Source of the DNA: Acidimicrobiales bacterium
GTDB lineage: Bacteria; Actinomycetota; Acidimicrobiia; Acidimicrobiales; Aldehydirespiratoraceae
Reading direction: 5' to 3'
Assembly: GCA_040219515.1 (NCBI GenBank)
Contig: JAVJSI010000016.1
Location: 1 to 61,389 of the forward strand
Length of the DNA: 61,389 bases
Position 1 is the first letter of the stretch. Each line of letters starts with the position of its first letter. Shown here in pieces: positions 8,815 through 18,715 of this stretch. The notes beneath the pieces are model-generated. The model did not search any database. It saw only the letters and a program-made list of their open reading frames with translations, and was not told where the DNA came from. The translations under genes and the position numbers were made by a program.

Positions 8815-9438
8815 GTGGGAAACATCACCGACATCATCAACCGACTGCGTCGAAGTGGCGAACGAGGCGCGAGCGGCGTCGAGTACGGCCTGATCGTGGC
8901 GCTCCTGCTGACGGGTTCGACGGCAACGTTCGAGATGATGGACGACCGTGTGTCCGAGCACTACGACGACACGGCCTCCGACATCGGCCAGGCCGACCTC
9001 GCCTACTTCGACGTGACCACCACGACCTGCTCGCCGTGCTCCACCACCACGGTGGCGACGACGACGGTCCCGGCCACGACGGCGCCGCCGACGACGGCTG
9101 CTCCCACGACGACGGCTGCTCCCTCCGATCCGCCGGCCGAGATCGGCTTTCAGAACAAGACGAGCGAGCGCCGGGACGGCTGGCGGGCTCGGGTCAAGAT
9201 CACGCTCGACGACGACAACGGCGACAAGCTTCGCCGGACGGACTTCCAGATCACCTGGGTCACCGCCAACGGCGACACACGGGTCCGGAAGTACACCACC
9301 AACAACGGTGGCAACAAGACGCCGAGCTGGAGTGGCCTCGATCGCGACGACTTCCCCGTCAAGATCACGATCGACTGGATCGATGACGACGGTGAGCCCT
9401 ACACGCCGACGCCGGCCACTTACACGATCAACCGGTAG
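8815..9438 (+). CDS. Flp-type pilin with Thr/Pro stalk and C-terminal beta-domain (paralogue 2)
   Basis: 207 residues, co-linear with the preceding pilin. The leader is again exactly 18 residues ending ERG18, then ASGVEYGLIVALLL, and the Cys pair falls at exactly the same positions (72 and 75, TTTTC-SP-C). The stalk (about 77-103) is shorter. The C-terminal domain keeps the pattern W-SGL-x-DDFPV-x-ITID ... YTP-x-PATY. Identical leader length supports both start codons. The acidic EMMDDRVSEHYDD segment after the helix is conserved in both. Probably processed by a TadV-like peptidase and exported by a Tad motor encoded elsewhere. Unusual length makes an adhesive or minor-pilin role equally possible. 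Confidence 0.75.
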   Translation: MGNITDIINRLRRSGERGASGVEYGLIVALLLTGSTATFEMMDDRVSEHYDDTASDIGQADLAYFDVTTTTCSPCSTTTVATTTVPATTAPPTTAAPTTTAAPSDPPAEIGFQNKTSERRDGWRARVKITLDDDNGDKLRRTDFQITWVTANGDTRVRKYTTNNGGNKTPSWSGLDRDDFPVKITIDWIDDDGEPYTPTPATYTINR

Positions 9439-9448
9439 AGCGCAGCGG

Positions 9449-9454
9449 TAGCCT
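9449..9454 (+). promoter_or_regulatory. -10 element of ndk
   Basis: TAGCCT followed by 7 nt and the ATG of ndk; no ribosome binding site, so a leaderless transcript is expected. Confidence 0.55.
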
Positions 9455-9461
9455 CCCGGCC

Positions 9462-9869
9462 ATGGATCGCACTCTCGTCATCTGCAAGCCCGACAGCGTC
9501 GAACGTGGCCTCGTCGGTGAGATCATCGGCCGCTTCGAGACCAAGGGGCTCACGCTGGTCGCCGCCGATCTCCGCACCCTCGACGCCGACACACTGGCTC
9601 GTCACTACGAGGAGCACGCCGGCAAGCCGTTCTACGACGGACTCGTCGAGTTCATGAGTCGGGGACCGGTGTTCGTGGTGGTGCTCGAAGGTCCGGATCA
9701 CACATGGAAGGTCGTGCGCAACATGATGGGTGCGACCAACCCGCTCGACGCCGATCCGGGCACCATCCGGGGCGACCTCGGCACGCTGTTCACCGAGAAC
9801 CTGATCCACGGCAGCGACTCGCTCGATTCCGCCCAGCGCGAAATCGGCATCTTCTTTCCGGGTCTCTGA
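9462..9869 (+). CDS. ndk: nucleoside diphosphate kinase
   Basis: 135 residues, full length. It transfers the gamma-phosphate of ATP to nucleoside diphosphates through a phospho-histidine. His116 lies in the signature NLIHGSDS, preceded by TLVICKPDSVERGLVG and the nucleotide-binding RNMMGATNP. Normal cytosolic housekeeping enzyme. It is separated from mreB by 183 nt that hold the likely mreB promoter, so it is probably monocistronic. Confidence 0.97.
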   Translation: MDRTLVICKPDSVERGLVGEIIGRFETKGLTLVAADLRTLDADTLARHYEEHAGKPFYDGLVEFMSRGPVFVVVLEGPDHTWKVVRNMMGATNPLDADPGTIRGDLGTLFTENLIHGSDSLDSAQREIGIFFPGL

Positions 9870-9943
9870 GCGGTCCCTCGCAGCTGGTGCGCGAGCACGG
9901 TCGCTCACGCAGAGTGGGCCGACTGGTACAGTTCGTCGTTCTG

Positions 9944-9974
9944 TTGCGTTTCGGTGACACCACGCGCCTACACT
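9944..9974 (+). promoter_or_regulatory. candidate promoter of the mreBCD-mrdA-rodA operon
   Basis: TTGCGT (9944-9949) and TACACT (9969-9974) with a 19-nt spacer. This leaves about 70 nt of leader before mreB. The spacer is longer than ideal, so the assignment is tentative. Nothing else is seen in the ndk-mreB gap. Confidence 0.3.
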
Positions 9975-10052
9975 GCGGTCCAGCGGAGGGAGACCGTACG
10001 GGTCGTGTCCTTTCGTGTTGGTCGTCCACCATCGCACTCGAGGCATCAGAGC

Positions 10053-11114
<1,062 letters not shown>

Positions 11115-11127
11115 TCCCAGACCCGTC

Positions 11128-12090
11128 ATGGCATTGGCTCCGCGGACCGGGCGGTCCCGGCACCGGCTGATCCTTCTCGCGCTCACGGCCATCACGCTCC
11201 TCACCGTCGATCTCAACGGCTTCGGGCCGATCGCCGGCGCGCAGCGTCTCGCCCGGGACATGCTCAACCCGGTCACATCGCTCACCGCGTCGGTGTTCTC
11301 GCCGGTGGGCAATGCCTGGAACTCGGTGTTCAACTACGGCGAGCTCGAAGACGAGAACGCGGCACTGCGGGCCGAGGTCGAGGAGTTGCGGGGGGCGGCG
11401 ATCCGCGGCGAGGCCGACACCGAGACCCTGCGCCGTCTCCTCGAGGCCACGGAACTCGACTACGTCGGGGATGTCGAGACCGTCGCAGCCGAGGTCCAGT
11501 ACGGCAGTATCGGCAACTTCGACGACCATCTCATCACCATCAACAAGGGCGCCGATGAAGGACTGGCACCGGGCATGGCGGTGGTGACCGCCGCGGGGTT
11601 GGTCGGGCGGGTCGACGCGGTCACCAACACCACGGCGACGGTGAAGTTGTTGAGCGACACGTCGGTGTTCGTCGGCGCCCGCCTCGTCTCGACCGACAAG
11701 GTCGGCCTGGGTCACGCCGATCCCGGGGGGAGCGGGCTCTTCGTGATCGATCGCGGCCTCGACTACCCGGCCACCGACGATCCGGCACTGATTCCAGCCG
11801 TCGGCTCGGCGGTGGTCACGGCCGGCGAGAGCGGCTACCCGGCCGACATCCCGATCGGCCGGGTCCTGTCGGTCGAGCGCTCGGCCGACGAGGCCTCCAT
11901 GCGGGTCGAGGTGGAGCTGTCGAACGCGGTCGATGACCTCCAGTTCGTCAGCGTGATCGTGCTCGCTCCGCCGACCGACTTCCCGTTGCTCGACCCCGTG
12001 CTCGACGTCGTGCCGGCGGGCACCGATCCCGACGCAGATCCCGACGAGGCCACGGACGGCGGCGCCGGTGACGAGGAGGCCGACGGATGA
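11128..12090 (+). CDS. mreC: rod-shape-determining protein MreC
   Basis: 320 residues. One N-terminal membrane segment (about 12-31), a short coiled coil (ELEDENAALRAEVEELRG), then the periplasmic-side beta domains with the family core GADEGLAPGMAVVTAAGLVGRV and TVKLLSDTSVFVGARL. It links MreB to RodA and PBP2. The C-terminal 25 residues are an acidic low-complexity tail (DPDADPDEATDGG...). The start lies 13 nt after mreB; the stop overlaps mreD by ATGA. Confidence 0.92.
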   Translation: MALAPRTGRSRHRLILLALTAITLLTVDLNGFGPIAGAQRLARDMLNPVTSLTASVFSPVGNAWNSVFNYGELEDENAALRAEVEELRGAAIRGEADTETLRRLLEATELDYVGDVETVAAEVQYGSIGNFDDHLITINKGADEGLAPGMAVVTAAGLVGRVDAVTNTTATVKLLSDTSVFVGARLVSTDKVGLGHADPGGSGLFVIDRGLDYPATDDPALIPAVGSAVVTAGESGYPADIPIGRVLSVERSADEASMRVEVELSNAVDDLQFVSVIVLAPPTDFPLLDPVLDVVPAGTDPDADPDEATDGGAGDEEADG

Positions 12091-12599
12091 CGTTCGCCAA
12101 GGTCGGTGTCGTACTCGTCATCTCGATCGTGCTGCAGATCTCGCTCTTCGTGGACGTGCGCGTGGCCGGCGTCGCCCCCGAGCTCCTCGCCCTGGTCGCG
12201 GTGCTCGCCGGATTCCTCGCCGGCCCCGAGAGGGGCGCCACCGTGGCCTTCTGTGCCGGCCTCGTCTGGGACGTGTGGCTCCCGACCCCACTCGGCCTGG
12301 CCGCCATCTCGTTCGCCATCGTCGCCTTCGCCATGGGATCGATCGAGGCCGGCCTGTTCCACGACTCCCGGCTGCAGGTGGCCGGTCTCGCCTTCCTCGG
12401 CACCTTCGCCGCCGTCCTCTCCTACGCGCTGCTGGGCGAAGTGGTCGGTCAACGTGGCCTCGTCGATCTCGAACTCCTTCGCGTGGCGTCCATCGCGGGC
12501 CTGCTCAACGCGCTGATCGCCCCGATCATGGCCCGGCCGATGCGGTGGGCCCTGCGTACCCGCACCACGTTCGGCGCCGCCGCGCCCACTCGCTCATGA
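12087..12599 (+). CDS. mreD: rod-shape-determining protein MreD
   Basis: 170 residues, five or six predicted membrane helices and little else, as in the family. It overlaps mreC by ATGA and precedes mrdA, the standard position. It works with MreC in the elongasome; identity rests on topology and operon position more than on motifs. Similar residues include PELLALVAVLAGFLAGPERGA, the conserved MreD loop region. Confidence 0.85.
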   Translation: MTFAKVGVVLVISIVLQISLFVDVRVAGVAPELLALVAVLAGFLAGPERGATVAFCAGLVWDVWLPTPLGLAAISFAIVAFAMGSIEAGLFHDSRLQVAGLAFLGTFAAVLSYALLGEVVGQRGLVDLELLRVASIAGLLNALIAPIMARPMRWALRTRTTFGAAAPTRS

Positions 12600-12614
12600 G
12601 GGTGTGCTGATCTC

Positions 12615-14711
12615 GTGGCCGTGGACGACGACGCCGGCCAATTGCGGCTCCGCATGTTCGCCTTCGTGGCGCTGATTCTCTTCGGCGCGCTGTTCACTCG
12701 GCTCTGGTTCCTCCAGGGCATCGAGTCCGAGGGGTTCCAGGCCGAAGCCGAAGCACTCGTCATCCGCGAGGTGTTCGAGCAGGCGCCCCGCGGCCGCATC
12801 CTCGACCGCAACGGACGGGTGCTCGTCGACAACAAGGTCGTCGACGTCGTCACCCTCGACAAGTCGGTGATCAACGATCTGACCGCCGACGAGCAACAGG
12901 CCCTCTTCGAGCGGCTGGCCACCACCATCAGCCGGTCGGGTCGACTCACGAAGGTCGAGACGATCCGCGACGAGATGCTCAGCGCCGACTACGGCTCCTT
13001 CGATGTCGTCCCGGTCGCCGTCGATGTCGATTCGAGCCTGCTGATCTATCTGGGTGAACGGCCCGACGAGTTCCCGGGCGTCGACGTCGTGTCGCGCACG
13101 GTGCGGACGTACCCCTACGGCTCCCTCGCCGCCCATCTGCTCGGCTATGTCGGCAGTGTCAGCCTCGAGGAGATGCAGGCCGGCAACGCCCGGATCGACG
13201 GGACCGCCGATGACGCGAAGATCTACCAACTCAGCGACGAGATCGGGAAGACCGGCGTGGAGCGAACCTTCGAGGCGTCACTGCGCGGCGTACCCGGGGT
13301 GCGCTACGTCGAGGTGAACAACGTCGGCGAGATCATCGGCGAACGCACCGAGTTCTCTCGCACCCCGGTCCCCGGCGACGACCTCTACCTGACCATCGAC
13401 ATCGACCTCCAGGCCGAGGCCGAGGCCCAGCTGGCCGAGGGCCTGGCCGCCGTGCGCAACCCGCTCCCGGGCGGGGGAGAGGACGACATCGCCGCACCGG
13501 CCGGCGCCATCGTCGCGACCGACCCGATGACCGGTCAGCTGCTGGCCATGGCGAGCTTCCCGACCTACGACCCGTCGGAGTTCGTCAACGGCATCTCGTT
13601 CGCCCAGTTCGCAGTGCTCAACGACCCGGAGAACTACAACCCGATCCTCAATCGGGCCATCCAGGGCGCCTACGCGCCGGGATCCACGTTCAAGCCGTTC
13701 GTGGCATTCGCGGCGCTGGAGAAGGACTACCTCGGCCCCAACAGCCCCATTGTCGAAGCCCGCAACGGGAACATCGAGGACAACCACACCTACGAGCTGC
13801 CCCAGTGCCGATCCGACTTCGAGGCCTCTGACACCTGCACTTTCACGAGTCCGGGACCGAACCCGGGACGCGCCGTCTCCTACACGCTCATCGAGGCCCT
13901 GACCGGGTCGAGCGACGTGTTCTTCTACAAGCTCGGGGCGGAAGCCTTCTTCCCCGAGCCGCGCGGCCCCGACGGTGACGAGTTCATCCAGACGGTAGCG
14001 AGACGCTTCGGGATGGGTAGCACCACTGCGGTGCAGCTGCCGTCGGAGGCATCCGGTGTCATTCCCGACCGGGCCTACCTCGACGCGGGCTTCGAGGAAG
14101 GCATCTTCATCCGTGATGGTGATCTCTGGCTCGCCGGCGACACCGTGCTGCTCTCGATCGGGCAGGGCGGCACCCTGGTCACCCCGATCCAGCTGACCAA
14201 CTCCTACGCCACGATCGCCAACGGCGGCCAGCTCTACCAGATCAACGTCGCGCTTCGGATCGAGTCGGCCGACGGTGAGAACGTCACCGAGTTCCTGCCC
14301 CGCAAGCTCAACGACCTCGACGTCGATCCGGCCCATCTCGCGGAAGTCGAGAGGGGACTTCTGGGCGTGCCGGTCTCGGGCACCGGGGAGTCCGCGTTTC
14401 TCGGTTTCCCGCTGAGCACCTGGCCGGTGGCGGGCAAGACCGGCACCGCACAGGTCGACGGAAAGGCCGACACGAGTCTCTTCGCCGCCTACGGCCCGGT
14501 GCTACCGGGCCGAGATCCCGAGATCGCCATCTCCGCAGTGCTCGAGGAAGCGGGCTTCGGCAGCGCCGTCGCCGCCCCGATCGTGCGGAGTCTGATGGAG
14601 ATGTTCGCCAACGACACCCTCCCGGTGGCTCGCACGCTCGACGAGGTCGCCACGGAAGATCCCGACGACGATCCTGAGTCGACCGGCGACCAGACGGAGG
14701 TGGCGGAGTGA
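12615..14711 (+). CDS. mrdA: penicillin-binding protein 2 (class B transpeptidase of the elongasome)
   Basis: 698 residues. A short cytoplasmic end and one membrane anchor (about 12-32) precede the PBP dimerisation domain, with RGRILDRNGRVLVDN near residue 57. The transpeptidase domain has the S-x-x-K box STFK (Ser357, Lys360), an S-x-N-type box reading SSD (432-434; Asp in place of Asn) and KTGT (608-611). It cross-links peptidoglycan with RodA. GTG start, 15 nt after mreD. The stop overlaps rodA by GTGA. An acidic tail ends the protein. Confidence 0.94.
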   Translation: MAVDDDAGQLRLRMFAFVALILFGALFTRLWFLQGIESEGFQAEAEALVIREVFEQAPRGRILDRNGRVLVDNKVVDVVTLDKSVINDLTADEQQALFERLATTISRSGRLTKVETIRDEMLSADYGSFDVVPVAVDVDSSLLIYLGERPDEFPGVDVVSRTVRTYPYGSLAAHLLGYVGSVSLEEMQAGNARIDGTADDAKIYQLSDEIGKTGVERTFEASLRGVPGVRYVEVNNVGEIIGERTEFSRTPVPGDDLYLTIDIDLQAEAEAQLAEGLAAVRNPLPGGGEDDIAAPAGAIVATDPMTGQLLAMASFPTYDPSEFVNGISFAQFAVLNDPENYNPILNRAIQGAYAPGSTFKPFVAFAALEKDYLGPNSPIVEARNGNIEDNHTYELPQCRSDFEASDTCTFTSPGPNPGRAVSYTLIEALTGSSDVFFYKLGAEAFFPEPRGPDGDEFIQTVARRFGMGSTTAVQLPSEASGVIPDRAYLDAGFEEGIFIRDGDLWLAGDTVLLSIGQGGTLVTPIQLTNSYATIANGGQLYQINVALRIESADGENVTEFLPRKLNDLDVDPAHLAEVERGLLGVPVSGTGESAFLGFPLSTWPVAGKTGTAQVDGKADTSLFAAYGPVLPGRDPEIAISAVLEEAGFGSAVAAPIVRSLMEMFANDTLPVARTLDEVATEDPDDDPESTGDQTEVAE

Positions 14712-15898
14712 CGGTCGTCGGCACCTACGACACGAGCCCGCCCCGGGTTCGCCATGATGACGACGATGAGCGCTGGTGGTTCGTCGTCGACCCGATCCTC
14801 ATCGCGTCGGCGGTGTTCATCACGCTGCTCGGCATCGTGCTCGTCTACTCCGCCACCCGGGGTCCGGCCAACGAGCTCCAGCCGGCCGACACCTCGTTCC
14901 TCGAACGACAGGCGTTCTTCGCCGTCGTGGGGATGGGACTCGCGTTCGGCGTGGCCCTCGTCGACATCCGTCGGGTGCGCCGATTCATCCCTGTGGCCTA
15001 CGCCGGACTCTTCGTCCTGCTCGCCGGGGTGCTGGTGGTCGGCGTCGACATCAATGGGGCGCGGGCGTGGTATCGAGTCGCCGGCTTCACGTTCCAGCCC
15101 TCCGAACCCGGGAAACTCGTCCTGATCGTGGCGCTGGCCGCGGTCCTGGGTGCGGCGGGGGTCACCGTCGGCCGGTTGGCCCTCACGCTCGGGCTCGCCG
15201 GCCTGCCGGTGATGATGATCCTGCTGCAACCCGACCTCGGCACGGTGCTCGTCTACATGGCGATCGTGGCGGTGATGATCCTGATGAGCGAGACCAAGGG
15301 CCGGGTGATCGCCCTGCTGGCGATCATCGGACTCACCCTCGTGGTCGGACTCTTCCAATCGAAGATCCTGGCCGAGTACCAGCAGGACCGGCTCACCGTC
15401 TTCCTGCTGAACGACGACCAGCTCGATGCCCTCGACGACCGTGACCTGCTCCGCGTGGCCTACAACGCCGAGCAGAGCCAGATCGCCATCGGCAACGGGG
15501 GGCTCGGCGGGCAGGGACTGTTCGAGGGCACCCAGACCAGCAGTGGACTGGTGCCGTTCCAGGAGACCGACTGGATCTTCTCGGTGGCCGGCGAGGAGTT
15601 GGGCTTCCGGGGGGCCGGGTTGCTCCTCGCGGTCTACGCCCTGCTGCTGTTTCGCATGTGGCGCATCGCCCTGCGGGCCACCGACTCGTTCGACCGGCTG
15701 ATCACCGTCGGCGTGATGGCGATGTTCCTGTTCCAGATCTTCCAGAGCACCGGTATGGCCATGGGAATGATGCCCGTCACCGGCATTCCGCTCCCCATGG
15801 TGTCGTACGGCGGCTCGTCGATGGTCACGTCGCTCGTCGCCATCGGCCTCGTCCTCGGCGTGCACCGCCGCCGCTACGACTACACCGAACGTCACTGA
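14708..15898 (+). CDS. rodA: RodA, SEDS-family peptidoglycan glycosyltransferase
   Basis: 396 residues, about ten membrane helices. SEDS signatures include GARAWYRVAGFTFQPSEPGKLVLI and LPMVSYGGSSMVTSLVAIGLVLGV near the end. It polymerises lipid II with its partner PBP2, whose gene it overlaps by GTGA. The N-terminal ~25 residues are a charged extension (RVRHDDDDERW). FtsW is related, but adjacency to mrdA and mreBCD favours RodA. Confidence 0.93.
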   Translation: MTVVGTYDTSPPRVRHDDDDERWWFVVDPILIASAVFITLLGIVLVYSATRGPANELQPADTSFLERQAFFAVVGMGLAFGVALVDIRRVRRFIPVAYAGLFVLLAGVLVVGVDINGARAWYRVAGFTFQPSEPGKLVLIVALAAVLGAAGVTVGRLALTLGLAGLPVMMILLQPDLGTVLVYMAIVAVMILMSETKGRVIALLAIIGLTLVVGLFQSKILAEYQQDRLTVFLLNDDQLDALDDRDLLRVAYNAEQSQIAIGNGGLGGQGLFEGTQTSSGLVPFQETDWIFSVAGEELGFRGAGLLLAVYALLLFRMWRIALRATDSFDRLITVGVMAMFLFQIFQSTGMAMGMMPVTGIPLPMVSYGGSSMVTSLVAIGLVLGVHRRRYDYTERH

Positions 15899-15942
15899 CC
15901 CCCCACGTCGCGGGGGATCACCGGACCGGCTGGGGGCACCGG

Positions 15943-15948
15943 TAGCGT
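15943..15948 (+). promoter_or_regulatory. -10 element of the radical SAM gene
   Basis: TAGCGT, 6 nt before ATG 15955; a leaderless start is expected. It lies in the 56-nt gap after rodA, so the next genes form their own transcript. Confidence 0.55.
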
Positions 15949-15954
15949 AGGGGC

Positions 15955-17910
15955 ATGAACTCCCTGTGGCCGCAGCTCGAACCGCTGCTGCCCCACGTGC
16001 AGAAGCCGGCCCGCTACATCGGCTGTGAAGACGGCATGCAGACGCCCGAGCACGGCCCGGGCATCGTGAGCTGGCTGCTCACCTATCCCGACACCTACGA
16101 GATCGGCTTGCCCAACCAGGGTCTCCAGATCCTCTACGAGATCATCAACGAACGCCCCGACGGCGCCGCCGAGCGCAGCTACGCGCCGTGGACCGACATG
16201 GAAGCCGTGATCCGCCGCGAGCGGATTCCGTTGTTCTCCGTCGACACCCATCGCGGCGCCGGTGACTTCGACATCATCGCCTTCAATCTCAGCGCCGAGC
16301 TGACCTACACGAACCTGGTCAACTGCATCGACCTCGCCGGCGTACCGGTTCGTCAGGCCGACCGGGCCGACGACGCCCCCCTGATCGGGGTGGGCGGCCA
16401 CTGCACCTACAACCCCGAACCGATCGCCGACTTCGTCGACTTCGTGGTTCTCGGCGACGGCGAGGAAGCCGTCGGCGAGATCACCGAACTCGTCCGCGAG
16501 TGGAAGAAGTCCGGCAAGAACAGCGGCACCCGAGAAGGGCTGCTGCGGGAACTGGCCAAGATGCCGGGGGTCTACGTGCCCTCGATGTACGAGGTCGAGT
16601 ACGACGGTGCGTTCCTGGCCGGCATCACGCCCCGTTACAGCGACGTGCCCACCACGATCGAGAAACGCACCATCGCTGACCTGGGCGAATGGCCGTATCC
16701 GAAGCAGCAGCTGGTACCGATGACCGAGGTCGTGCACGACCGCCTCTCGGTCGAGGTGTTCCGCGGTTGCACCCGGGGCTGCCGCTTCTGTCAGGCCGGC
16801 ATGATCACCCGTCCGGTGCGCGAGCGCCCGGCCGAGCAGGTCAGCCGCATGATCTCCGAGGGGCTCCAGCGCACCGGCTACGACGAGGTCGCCCTCACGA
16901 GCCTCTCGACCGCCGATTTCAGCGGCATCGAGAGCGTGGTGAAGGGTGCCGTGTCCGACAGGGGCACCGGCCAGATCTCCGTGGCCCTGCCGAGCCTGCG
17001 GGTCGACGCGTTCACCGTGGGCATCGCGGCCGAGATCCAACGGGCCCGGCGCACCGGCCTCACCTTCGCCCCCGAGGCGGGCTCGTGGCGCATGCGCCAG
17101 GTCATCAACAAGCTCATACGCGAAGAGGACCTCTACGGCGCGGTCGAGTCCGCCTTCTCGCAGGGCTGGCGACGCATGAAGCTCTACTTCCTCACCGGTC
17201 TCCCCACCGAGACCGACGAGGACACCCTCGGGATCGCTGAACTCGCCCGCAACTGCGTGGCCCTGGGCAAGACCCACAAGAGCTCGGCATCGGTCACCGT
17301 GTCCGTCGGTGGCTTCGTACCCAAGCCGTTCACCCCGTTCCAGTGGTTCGGGCAGAACACCGTCGACGAGCTGCAGCGCAAGATCGGCCTGCTGCGCGAC
17401 GACACCCGCCCGTCGAAAGGCGTGCAGCTCAAGTGGCACGACCCGAGGGCCACGCTCGTCGAGGGCATCACCAGCCGCGGCGACCGTCGGCTCGGTCCCG
17501 TCATCGAACACGTGTGGCGCCACGGCGGCACTTTCCAGGAATGGTCCGAACACTTCAGCTACGACCTGTGGCTCGAGGCGATGGCCGCCCACAACTGCGA
17601 TGTCGACTGGTACGTCCACCGGCACCGCACCGAGGACGAGGTGCTCCCGTGGGATCACCTCTCCGCCGGTCTCCACAAGGACTTCCTGTGGCAGGACTGG
17701 CGCGACGCGCTCGACGAACTCGGCCTCGAGGACTGCCGGTGGACCCCGTGCTACGACTGTGGCGCGTGCACCGGCTACGGCATCGAACACCGGGTGGCGT
17801 CGGCCACTCCGCCGGCGGGCGGCAGCCAGGGGACCGGGGTCGACCTGTCCTCGGGCGGTGCGGTGCCCGTGGTGCTGCAACCCCGAGCGAAGATCGAGGC
17901 GGCACCATGA
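15955..17910 (+). CDS. radical SAM protein, TIGR03960 family
   Basis: 651 residues. A B12-binding-like N-terminal domain (about 30-200) precedes the radical SAM core, whose cluster motif is FRGCTRGCRFCQAGMITRP (C-x3-C-x2-C). The C-terminal part has WTPCYDCGACTGYG, a cysteine cluster near residue 605. The family always neighbours a DUF2344 gene, as here. It has been linked by context to RNA modification and RNase E/G regions, but its reaction is not established. Probably cytosolic and oxygen-sensitive. It is followed 13 nt later by the DUF2344 gene. Confidence 0.88.
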   Translation: MNSLWPQLEPLLPHVQKPARYIGCEDGMQTPEHGPGIVSWLLTYPDTYEIGLPNQGLQILYEIINERPDGAAERSYAPWTDMEAVIRRERIPLFSVDTHRGAGDFDIIAFNLSAELTYTNLVNCIDLAGVPVRQADRADDAPLIGVGGHCTYNPEPIADFVDFVVLGDGEEAVGEITELVREWKKSGKNSGTREGLLRELAKMPGVYVPSMYEVEYDGAFLAGITPRYSDVPTTIEKRTIADLGEWPYPKQQLVPMTEVVHDRLSVEVFRGCTRGCRFCQAGMITRPVRERPAEQVSRMISEGLQRTGYDEVALTSLSTADFSGIESVVKGAVSDRGTGQISVALPSLRVDAFTVGIAAEIQRARRTGLTFAPEAGSWRMRQVINKLIREEDLYGAVESAFSQGWRRMKLYFLTGLPTETDEDTLGIAELARNCVALGKTHKSSASVTVSVGGFVPKPFTPFQWFGQNTVDELQRKIGLLRDDTRPSKGVQLKWHDPRATLVEGITSRGDRRLGPVIEHVWRHGGTFQEWSEHFSYDLWLEAMAAHNCDVDWYVHRHRTEDEVLPWDHLSAGLHKDFLWQDWRDALDELGLEDCRWTPCYDCGACTGYGIEHRVASATPPAGGSQGTGVDLSSGGAVPVVLQPRAKIEAAP

Positions 17911-17923
17911 GTTCGGAGGGATT

Positions 17924-18676
17924 GTGAGAAACGACAATCTCAAGATCCGCGTGGCGTTCTCGAAGCACGGCAAGATCCGGTTCACCTCGCATCGCGACGT
18001 GGCCCGCATCTGGGAGCGCGCCCTGCGACGGGTGTCATTGCCCGTCGCCTACAGCGAGGGATTCTCGCCGCGGCCGAAGCTCAGTTTCGGCCTGGCGCTC
18101 TCGACCGGTCACGAGTCGAACGTCGAGTATCTCGACATCGAGCTCGACCCGGCCCGTACCGACGTCGAGATGGATCTCGACGTGCTCACCTCAGAGCTCA
18201 CCGGTCACCTGCCGGTGGGGATGGCGGTCACTACGGTGGCGTTCATCGACCGACAGACCCCCTCGCTGCAGGAAGCAGTCACCAGTTGTACCTGGCAGAT
18301 CGACGTCGACGACGTCGATGCCGAAACCGCAGCCGGCGCCGTGGCCCGTGCGCTCGCTGCCGACACCATCGTCGTCACCCGAGAGCGCAAGGGAAAGCCG
18401 GTCACCGATGACCTGCGACCCCTCGTGCTCAGTCTCGACGTGCACGGGCCGATTGAAGCAGACGACACCGGCACCGTTGCCGGCGTGAGGCTCGTCGCAG
18501 AACTGGGTACCCAACCGCGTGCGGTTCGGGTGGCAGAGTTGCTCGCAGCCCTCGATCCACCGCTCACCGAGCGACGAGTAGTACGGCTTCATCAATGGAT
18601 CACGAACGACGACACCGCAGAGCGCAGCGATCCGCTGAGCGCCGCGGCGTCGCCCGCACCGGCGGGAGCGACATGA
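17924..18676 (+). CDS. DUF2344 (TIGR03936) protein, partner of the radical SAM gene
   Basis: 250 residues, beginning VRNDNLKIRVAFSKHGKIRFTSHRDVARIWERALRR and SEGFSPRPKLSFGLALSTG, the DUF2344 signatures. GTG 17924 is chosen because GGAGG lies 4 nt upstream; frames open further upstream are read-through of the overlapping strand. In many genomes the domain is fused to the radical SAM protein, so the two probably act together on one substrate, possibly an RNA. The C-terminal 25 residues are Ala/Pro-rich and probably disordered. Confidence 0.85.
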   Translation: MRNDNLKIRVAFSKHGKIRFTSHRDVARIWERALRRVSLPVAYSEGFSPRPKLSFGLALSTGHESNVEYLDIELDPARTDVEMDLDVLTSELTGHLPVGMAVTTVAFIDRQTPSLQEAVTSCTWQIDVDDVDAETAAGAVARALAADTIVVTRERKGKPVTDDLRPLVLSLDVHGPIEADDTGTVAGVRLVAELGTQPRAVRVAELLAALDPPLTERRVVRLHQWITNDDTAERSDPLSAAASPAPAGAT

Positions 18677-18715
18677 TCGCTCCGAGCAGGGTGCCCCGAA
18701 CGAAGGAATTCACCC

